From assembly GCA_026770585.1 (NCBI GenBank), contig MU646338.1, positions 1,268,512-1,278,729 on the forward strand: a stretch of 10,218 nucleotides of DNA, given 5' to 3'. Under the pieces are notes generated by a model. The model did not search any database and had not been told where the DNA came from. It worked only from the letters and a program-made list of their open reading frames with translations. Numbering within the stretch: position 1 is the first letter of the stretch; each line of letters starts with the position of its first letter. Below are positions 5,645-10,218 of this stretch, one piece after another. Both the position numbers and the translations under genes were made by a program. This stretch comes from Baffinella frigidus. Its lineage: Eukaryota > Cryptophyceae > Cryptomonadales > Baffinellaceae.

Positions 5645-5764
5645 ATCGGCCCGCCTCGGGATGGATCGGCCCGCCTCGGGATGGACAGGCCCGCCTCGGG
5701 ATGGACAGGCCCGCCTCGGGATGGACAGGCCCGCCTCGTGAGAGATAAGCCCGCCTCGGGGTGT
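5645..5764. repeat. 20-bp tandem repeat, six units
   Basis: Six contiguous 20-bp units of ACAGGCCCGCCTCGGGATGG type; units 1-4 are nearly identical, units 5 and 6 decayed. There is no spacer between units. Single unit-like pieces (GGCCCGCCTCGTCATCC at 5225, GACCCGCCTCGGGTGG at 3081) occur elsewhere. Because 20 is not a multiple of three, the minus-strand frame across it (repeats of PRRACPSRGG type) cycles through frames and is not a protein signature. Confidence 0.92.
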
Positions 5765-5876
5765 GCATTTAGCGTGACTGTGAGCGCCGGCCGGTTGACA
5801 TAATAAATTCAGCTGGATGAGAGCCTAGGGTTGATTGGGGCTCGCCCCAAGTTGCGCGAATAGATGAAGAGAGAGC

Positions 5877-5996
5877 TACAGGGGTACCTCGCTCATAAGG
5901 AGCCGTCGACCCCCCTGGGACCACCGTCGGGCCAGAGACAGGCCTACTCTAGGGTTCTAGGGGGGTGCGCCTCCTTGTGAGCGAGGTACCCCTGTT
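5877..5996 (+). mobile_element. MITE family 2, copy 5
   Basis: 120 bp, left end TACAGGGGTACCTCGCTCAT. The interior is more diverged (GAGCCGTCGACC, GGGCCAGAGACAGGCC) and the last two bases are TT instead of TA, so this is one of the older copies. Confidence 0.82.
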
Positions 5997-6077
5997 TTGA
6001 TACCAAGAAGGCCGCCATGTATTCACACACACCGAGGCAGAGTCTGAGTAGGACCGAGAGAGAAGCCATGTGTGCTC

Positions 6078-6199
6078 TACAGGGGTACCTCGCTCATAAG
6101 AAACTGCCCCCCCCCCTAGGACCACCGTAGGACCCTAGACTTGGTCCTACTGTAGGGTCCTAGGGGGAGGCGGTTTCTTATAAGCGAGGTACCCCTCTA
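6078..6199 (+). mobile_element. MITE family 2, copy 6
   Basis: 122 bp, intact left end, right end GGTACCCCTCTA (G to C). Its terminal TA is also the first TA of copy 7, so the two elements are directly abutted. Confidence 0.87.
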
Positions 6200-6320
6200 C
6201 AGGGATACCTCGTTCGTAGGAAAGCGCACTCCCCCCTAGGACCACCATATGGCCCTAGGCATAGCCCTACTGTAAGGTCCTAGGGGGGGGGCGATTTCTT
6301 ATGAGCGAGGTAACCCTGTA
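6198..6320 (+). mobile_element. MITE family 2, copy 7 (abuts copy 6)
   Basis: 123 bp, TACAGGGATACCTCGTTCGT to GAGGTAACCCTGTA. It shares the junction TA with copy 6, consistent with insertion into the terminal TA of a resident copy. Its TAACCCTGTA end is the same variant found in the solo right end at 9583-9612. Confidence 0.86.
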
Positions 6321-6514
6321 CACGTTAGGTTGCCTTTAGGTCCTTTAGGTTCTTCGAGCTCCCAACATAGGCGGACACCGGAACTGGTTCTGCGGGAAAG
6401 CCATGCTTCCTTTCGGATCACATTCAGGCCCCCCACGCCCGGGCCCCCTAAGAGGCTGCCACGCGTCGCAAATAAATTTCCAGAAAACCCTGAGTTCCCG
6501 AGGCACGGTCCGCG
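6321..6514. other. Unique spacer between MITE copies
   Basis: No recognised gene or repeat, except a short TTTAGGT-like triplication near 6335-6351. The opposed open frames here are short and lack any known motif. Confidence 0.5.
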
Positions 6515-6602
6515 TACAAGGGTACCTCGCTCATAAGAAACCAAACCCCCCTAGGACCCTACAGTAGGCCTGTGCCTAGGGCCCTATGCTGTCGTGGGGG
6601 GG
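6515..6602 (-). mobile_element. MITE family 2, copy 8, truncated and inverted
   Basis: Begins TACAAGGGTACCTCGCTCAT, has the inverted-orientation centre (CCTAGGACCCTACAGTAGG ... CCTAGGGCCCTATGCTGTC), then breaks in a G run. The right terminus is missing; the sequence passes straight into the large repeat that starts at 6603. The G tract is the likely breakpoint. Confidence 0.82.
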
Positions 6603-6697
6603 GGGGAGACACGCATCGCCTTGGGGTACCCACGACGATTTTCTCTCTCCGGGAAAAGGAGACCCACACACACGGACACACGGACACGTCCGCAGGT

Positions 6698-6711
6698 GTA
6701 TACATTTATAC
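6698..6711. promoter_or_regulatory. TATA-like palindrome upstream of the repeat R frame
   Basis: GTATACATTTATAC (arms GTATA and TATAC) lies about 12-25 nt upstream of the ATG at 6723. It is conserved in copy B and altered in C (GTATACGTTTACC). Too close to the ATG for an ordinary TATA box plus leader, so promoter function is only a possibility. Confidence 0.25.
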
Positions 6712-6722
6712 CCCCCCCGCGC

Positions 6723-7169
6723 ATGACATCACCAGATCCAGTAGAGGCTGAACCTCAGGTTCCTGCTGCGGAGGCCTCTTTAGCAAAAGATCGTGAATCC
6801 GGACCTGCGCAATTTAGGGTCGGAGGCCCATGGCGAGGCTTGTGGTGAACACCTTAGAAAGCTCCGGTGGCATGGTACCGAAAGCGAGAATGTGACCGGC
6901 TCCTCTGGTGACCAGCTCCTCGGGCACGATCGTCGTGGACGATCAACGTTCCTCTGCAGGCTGGACATCGGGACAGCCTTTGGCGACGACTGGAGACTCA
7001 ACGAGTGCTGACAGGGGCGAGGGCTTCACGTCACCCTTCTCCTCCTCCTCCGCAGAGGCGGCACGTTCGGTCGTCGATGGAGAGTCGAGGGGTGGCAGGT
7101 CCACCCATCTGCTGAGCCGAGCCCAGTATTTGCGGAGCCGAGCCCTCCTGAGAAACATCATCGCTGTTG
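6723..7169 (+). pseudogene. Broken reading frame in repeat R copy A
   Basis: From the ATG at 6723 the frame reads MTSPDPVEAEPQVPAAEASL and stops at 6846-6848 after 41 codons. The conserved core (KLRWHGTESENVTGSS, then GTAFGDDWRLNEC) is in another frame, ended by TGA at about 7009-7011. A third frame then continues as AARSVVDGESRGG ... LLRNII. Shifts and stops relative to copies B and C show this copy cannot encode the joined protein. I do not recognise the family. Confidence 0.5.
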
Positions 7170-7180
7170 GTGAGGCCTCA

Positions 7181-7807
7181 CCGTACGGTAGGCAATATAA
7201 TACATGTACCGAAGGGACATAGGGGGGTCCTACGGATCAGGTAACGGAATGTCGGCCCCATTTGGGCCGAAAATCCCTTCGTAGCCTGCTGTGTGGATCT
7301 ATTCCCTTCTGCGAATGTGTCGAGTGCGCAAGACCCCCTAGGTCCGTCAGCGGTACATCTGAGCTCTCGACAGAATACATTCAGCGCTAGCCGCGCAGGC
7401 CTACGCCCAACGTAGAGAATGTGCATACTCCAGTAGGAGGTGGAGTTAGAATCCATCCGGAAAATGCTCGTATGAGCGGCCGACACGGGGTACAGTAGTG
7501 ACACAATGCGTAGCATGTGTGGCGCTGACGGTCTGTGTTTGGCAATAAATCATCCATTTCTCTACATACTCCCACCCATCGTAACCTCGTGTCAAGTACG
7601 CACAACCTCTCTCGTCGCCTCTGCTCAAATATGCAGGGGTTACTCGAAATTAAGTTCACTCTCAGCCCCTACATGTAGGGTGGTCCTATGCTCCTAAAAA
7701 GGACAGGGTGCAGCTCGAGCGAGAGCAAGGGCTGGAAGTTGCTGAGCTCCATATCGTTCCACACGAGAATGCTAGAGGGGTCTATTCAAAACTCATGTGC
7801 TTTTAAA
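7181..7807. other. Spacer inside the inverted pair A/B, left part
   Basis: About 630 bp with no repeat family, RNA gene or coding frame I can support. One small perfect hairpin, TCGGCCC/GGGCCGA, lies at 7252-7270. Several 60-110 codon frames exist on the minus strand, but none shows a motif or convincing start. Confidence 0.5.
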
Positions 7808-7919
7808 AGTGGGCCTTTGTCCTTTAGTGTGGTATCTTTCGTTGAATGATCACGTAACTCCGCAAGATTTGCACAGTCACAAGGTTGGAATACCCTTATC
7901 CTGGTACAAATGTTTACGA
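7808..7919 (+). repeat. Dispersed repeat, partner of 3521-3626
   Basis: Direct-strand copy of the repeat described at 3521-3626. Its last bases (TTTACGAGG) overlap the left terminus of the element at 7915-8399, so that element appears inserted into, or derived from, the end of this repeat. Confidence 0.55.
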
Positions 7920-8399
7920 GGCGTGTAAGCTAATTTGGACCCTTTCGAAAATTCGGACCCGTTTTTACCACACAAACGATTTTATTTGTACCACGAGATT
8001 TTTTTACAATGCCGTTTAAAACTCAAAAGCTTGCTGGAAACATTGGTTTTTTGCCTTGATCGATTTCCTTCTTTACTACACACTTTCGCGGGTGAATCGC
8101 TTTTTATCAAAACAGTTGACTGATTCGAGATCAAATTGAGATATTTGTACGGTGAATGTGTGGTAAGAAAGGGTCCGAATTCTTCAGATTTCTTCAAAGA
8201 AATTTCAGCAGCCAGAAAAAGAAGGTTTTCAAATGGCCTTAGTTTGAACGCTCGTTAATTATGTTCGGAGATTTTTAGATCAGAGTGCTCAGCGTGAGCT
8301 CACCTTCAAAACGACCTGAAGGACTTGGGTAAATTATTTCGTCTTCCAAATCCTTTTCCCGTTCAAAAAAAGGGTCCAAATTAGCTTACACGCCTCGTA
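7915..8399. mobile_element. AT-rich element with perfect 31-bp terminal inverted repeats
   Basis: 485 bp. 7915-7945 and 8369-8399 are exact reverse complements over 31 bp (TACGAGGCGTGTAAGC outward, TTTGGACCCTTT inward). Both ends are TA, so a TA target duplication is possible but cannot be separated from the palindrome. A second inverted pair lies inside (7947-7973 and 8158-8185, sharing TTCGGACCC and ACCACAC), off-centre, suggesting a nested element or an internal duplication of the terminus. The longest frame (62 codons, 7935-8123) has no recognisable motif. Base composition is clearly more AT-rich than both flanks. Confidence 0.8.
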
Positions 8400-8417
8400 C
8401 AACTTTTTTTTACATAC

Positions 8418-9077
8418 ATGTAAATAGGTTTCTCCAGCATTCTCGAGGGGTTGCGGTGCATGATGTCCATGGAGACATCCTGCTGCGCGGCGGCATGGGG
8501 CTCAGGCTCCAGGACCAGCTGATCCAGGTTGAATCGCACCATCGCCCCAATCAGCCCCCGGTTCCGAACCTCCCCTTGAAAATGCTCGGCGCGCTCAGCT
8601 TCAAAAGTGGCCACCGTCAAATGTGGCCACGTCAAAAGTGACCTTGTTGACTTCCAAGTACGTTTTGACCAGTTCGGGTGCTGAGGCCTCACCAACAACG
8701 ATGATGTTTCTCAGGAGGGCTCGGCTCCGCAAATACTGGGCTCGGCTCAGCAGATGGGTGGACCTGCCACCCCTCGACTCTCCATCGACGACCGAACGTG
8801 CCGCCTCTGCGGAGGAGGAGGAGGAGGAGGAGGAGGGTGATGTGAGGCCTCGCTCCTGTCGGCACTCGTTGAGTCTCCAGTCGTCGCCAAAGGCTGTCCC
8901 GATGGCCAGCCTGCAAGGGAACTTTGATCGTGCAAGACGATCGTGCCCGAGGAGCCGGTCACCAGAGGAGCCGGTCACATTCTCGCTTTCGGTACCATGC
9001 CACCGGAGCTTTCTAAGGTGTTCACCACAAGCCTCGCCATGGGCCTCCGACCCTGAATCGCGCTGGTCCGGATTCAC
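8418..9077 (-). CDS. Unrecognised, possibly spliced gene fragment on repeat R copy B
   Basis: The minus frame from 9077 is open to 8601 (158 codons) but begins after an in-frame TAG with GTG and has no ATG, so it is not a complete gene as it stands. It contains KLRWHGTESENVTGSS, GTAFGDDWRLNE, a Ser run from the CTC microsatellite, and RALLRNIIVV. A spliced reading is attractive: CCGCAG acceptor, exon 8806-8693, donor GTTG-GTGAGG, intron 8692-8599 (94 nt, acceptor TTTTGAAG), exon 8598-8418, then donor ACAT-GTATGT. The phase is kept across the join (Gly codon becomes Ala) and the second exon reads AERAEHFQGEVRNRGLIGAM followed by VRFNLDQLVLEPEPHAAAQQ, with strongly GC-biased third positions. 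I cannot name the family. It may be a decayed gene captured by the repeat. Confidence 0.35.
8601..8646. repeat. 15-16-bp tandem repeat, three units
   Basis: TCAAAAGTGGCCACCG, TCAAATGTGGCCACG and TCAAAAGTGACCTTG follow one another without spacer. In the proposed minus-strand gene model this lies entirely inside the small intron. Confidence 0.75.
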
Positions 9078-9240
9078 GATCTTTTGCTAGCGAGGCCTAC
9101 GCAGCAGGAACCTGAGGTTCAGCCTCTACTGGATCTGGTGATGTCATGCGCGGGGGGGGTATAAATGTATACACCTGCGGACGTGTCCGTGTGTCCGTGT
9201 GTGTGGGTCTCCTTTTCCCGGAGACAGTGGGCGCAAATCG
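8682..9240 (-). repeat. Large repeat R, copy B (inverted)
   Basis: Reverse complement of copy A over about 560 bp, high identity with few indels. It has a longer CTC microsatellite (about eight units against four to five in A), no extra base near the DDWRLNEC segment, and a TAG in the leading frame (after 16 codons from the ATG at 9147). Beyond 8682 its sequence continues into the candidate exons at 8418-8598, unlike copy A. Together A and B form an inverted pair with a 1.5-kb spacer. Confidence 0.88.
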
Positions 9241-9403
9241 TTTTTTTCTCTTCCGATGATTGGTGACACAGGTTGTCGGAATCCGACGAAATTGATCACA
9301 CATCAAGTGATCCGGCGATCTGCTCCCACTTTGAGGGCTGGTGTCGCTGTCGCCAGCCGTGAGCCGCCTCATGTCCACGTCCGATCATTCCGATAAGGAA
9401 ATC
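9241..9403. other. Spacer between repeat R copy B and a MITE
   Basis: No gene seen. Contains a small inverted pair, GATCAC and GTGATC, around 9293-9312. 9385-9402 is one half of a direct repeat flanking the adjacent MITE. Confidence 0.45.
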
Positions 9404-9540
9404 TAGCTCTGCCTCACTCGGGTTGGCCGACTATTCTCAAGTTGACAAGCTGGGTTTGCGGTACAGATCCGTTCACTCTGTAGCGGGAAAGAGCTCGGGC
9501 TCACCAAATTGGTGAGCCCAACGAGAATGAGATATAGCTA
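9404..9540 (+). mobile_element. MITE family 1 (TAGCTCTG termini), third copy
   Basis: 137 bp, TAGCTCTGCCTCACTCGGG to GAGATATAGCTA, aligned over its length with 2443-2580; the inner palindrome GGGCTCACC/GGTGAGCCC is present with compensating base changes relative to that copy (GGTCTCACC/GGTGAGACC). Flanked by an imperfect direct repeat: 9385-9402 and 9550-9568 share TCATTCCG and AAGGAAAT. That is longer and farther out than a usual target-site duplication. Confidence 0.8.
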
Positions 9541-9582
9541 GACATCGGTTCATTCCGGACAAGGAAATGCGCTGTGCTCGGG

Positions 9583-9612
9583 ACGGTTTTGTATGAGCGA
9601 GGTAACCCTGTA
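9583..9612 (+). mobile_element. MITE family 2, solo right end
   Basis: GACGGTTTTGTATGAGCGAG followed by GTAACCCTGTA matches the last 30 bp of copy 7 (6291-6320), including the TAACCC variant. No left part is present. Confidence 0.8.
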
Positions 9613-9637
9613 GAGGGAGATGGCTGCAGCGTGAACT

Positions 9638-9688
9638 AGAGAGAGAGAGACAGAGGCCTGGAGAGAGAGGGAGAGAGAGAGGGGGGGC
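9638..9688. repeat. (GA)n microsatellite with G run
   Basis: GA dinucleotides interrupted by CAGAGGCCTG at 9651-9660, ending in seven G. Confidence 0.9.
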
Positions 9689-9849
9689 TGCGCGGCCGAG
9701 ATCCGTGCTTCGGGGCGATCTCCCAATAAACTTCATAGATCCCCCAAGACTGATTCGGGCCCTAGGACCCCTCGCCTCCTCCCATCTCGACTCCTGGCTC
9801 GTGCGCGGTCGTGCTTGTACAAAATGAATCTACCCCCCCCCCCGTGGCT
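9689..9849. other. Spacer before repeat R copy C
   Basis: Contains AATAAA at 9725-9730, a CCCTAGGACCCC motif reminiscent of the MITE family 2 centre at about 9760, and a 12-nt C run at 9832-9843 just before copy C. No gene recognised. Confidence 0.4.
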
Positions 9850-10218
9850 GGGGAGACACGCATCGCCTTGGGGTACACACGACGATTTGCTCTCTCCGTG
9901 AAAAGGAGACCCACACACACGGACACACGGACACGTCCACAGGTGTATACGTTTACCCCCCCCCCCCGCATGGCATCACCAGATCCAGTAGAGGCTGAAC
10001 CTCAAGCTCCTGCTGCGGAGGCCTGTTTAGCAAAAGAACGTGAATCCGGACCTGCGCGATTCAGGTACCTCAAAACGCTCCGGTGGCATGGTACCGAAAG
10101 CGAGAATGTGACCGGCTCCTCTTGTGACCGGCTCCTCGGGCACGATCGTCTTGCACGATCAAAGTTCCCTTGCAGGCTGGCCATCGGGACAGCCTTTGGC
10201 GACGACTGGAGACTCAAC
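9850..10218 (+). repeat. Large repeat R, copy C (runs off the window)
   Basis: Matches A from GGGGAGACACGCATCGCC onward, and B where B overlaps. It lacks about 33 nt that A and B have between the ARFR-coding part and LRWHG (the GGTCGGAGGCCC ... GTGGTGAA segment). In the core it shares bases with B rather than A (for example TTGCACGATCAAAGTTCCCTTG). Continues past the window end. Confidence 0.88.
9970..10218 (+). CDS. Open frame in repeat R copy C, unrecognised, partial
   Basis: ATG at 9970 opens a frame with no stop for 83 codons to the window edge: MASPDPVEAEPQAPAAEACL ... FRYLKTLRWHGTESENVTGS ... GTAFGDDWRLN. The 33-nt shortening described for copy C is what places the leading MASPDP segment and the LRWHG core in one frame; in A and B they are out of frame or stopped. 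The N-terminal 25 residues are acidic and Ala/Pro-rich; no signal peptide or membrane segment is seen. The 3' end, and any splice site such as the acceptor-like CCTTGCAG near 10167-10174, cannot be judged here. Protein-coding status is uncertain. Confidence 0.35.
   Translation, partial: MASPDPVEAEPQAPAAEACLAKERESGPARFRYLKTLRWHGTESENVTGSSCDRLLGHDRLARSKFPCRLAIGTAFGDDWRLN

Larger units (their letters stand above)
6603..7180 (+). repeat. Large repeat R, copy A
   Basis: About 578 bp, matched by an inverted copy B (8682-9240) and a direct copy C (9850-window end). Order of landmarks: GGGGAGACACGCATCGCC, a CACACGGACAC-rich stretch, the palindromic GTATACATTTATAC, ATG at 6723, LRWHGTESENV-coding part, a CTC microsatellite ending CCGCAG, then GTTGGTGAGGCCTCA. 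Similarity to B ends abruptly at 7180. Compared with B it has one extra base near 7025 and a TGA at about 7009, so its reading frames are broken. Confidence 0.88.

Noticed and set aside
5645-5764. CRISPR-like array
   Set aside because: The 20-bp units are contiguous with no unique spacers, and the context is eukaryotic.
5526-5768. Minus-strand frame of Pro/Arg/Gly repeats over the 20-bp tandem
   Set aside because: A 20-bp unit shifts frame each copy, so the peptide periodicity (unit of 60 nt) follows from the DNA repeat; no gene context.
4724-6320. MITE series considered as a CRISPR or retron-like array because repeats alternate with unique spacers
   Set aside because: Units are 121-124 bp self-complementary elements in both orientations with spacers of 0 to over 500 bp; this fits dispersed insertions, and there is no associated gene.
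7505-7697. Possible small RNA or tRNA gene in the spacer
   Set aside because: I looked for tRNA B-box-like GGTTCGAATCC sequence and clover-leaf pairing and found none.
8623-9090. 155-codon plus-strand frame over repeat R copy B
   Set aside because: It is antisense to the frame conserved in A and C, and its Glu run is the complement of the CTC microsatellite.

Overview
The window looks like nuclear DNA of a eukaryote, most likely a green-lineage alga. It has GT-AG introns, interstitial arrays of plant/green-algal type telomere heptamers (CCCTAAA on one strand, TTCAGGG and TTTAGGG on the other), long CTC/TCC microsatellites, and many short palindromic non-autonomous DNA elements (MITE-like). 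The one gene I recognise has a plant-like C-terminal half (RRMLMTHVDLIEKL). I see no bacterial operon, CRISPR array, tRNA or rRNA. I cannot name the species; a prasinophyte-type alga is only a guess.

Region by region: 1-1545 holds telomere-like heptamers, CTC-rich microsatellites and one old MITE copy, with no convincing gene. 1546-4128 holds the gene for RPB10, the small zinc-binding subunit N shared by RNA polymerases I, II and III. Three coding exons are clear (1765-1797, 1950-2043, 4034-4128); the start codon probably lies in an upstream mini-exon. The 152-nt intron between the first two clear exons is almost entirely degenerate telomere repeat. The roughly 2-kb intron before the last exon is a chain of five or more inverted-repeat elements, pseudo-exon copies of RPB10 itself, and another telomere-like array ending at the 3' splice site. 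The end of the last exon is duplicated just downstream.

4718-6600 is a dense field of one MITE family (termini TACAGGGGTACC, about 121-124 bp, TA at the ends): seven full copies and one truncated, in both orientations, two of them abutting. An unrelated 55-bp-arm palindrome and a 6 x 20-bp tandem repeat lie between them. 6603-10218 is organised around a roughly 0.56-kb repeat present three times: direct at 6603-7180, inverted at 8682-9240, direct again from 9850 to the window end. It carries a recurring reading frame (core LRWHGTESENVTGSS) that I cannot assign to a family. The inverted copy continues into what may be spliced exons on the minus strand (8806 down to 8418). The 1.5 kb between the first two copies holds an AT-rich 485-bp element with perfect 31-bp terminal inverted repeats.

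Only RPB10 can be given a cellular role. The rest is best read as repeat-driven remodelling around and inside it. The most interesting points are the telomere-repeat introns of RPB10, the scattered RPB10 exon fragments, one of which seems to sit inside a mobile-element-like unit, and the threefold repeat with an unrecognised reading frame.
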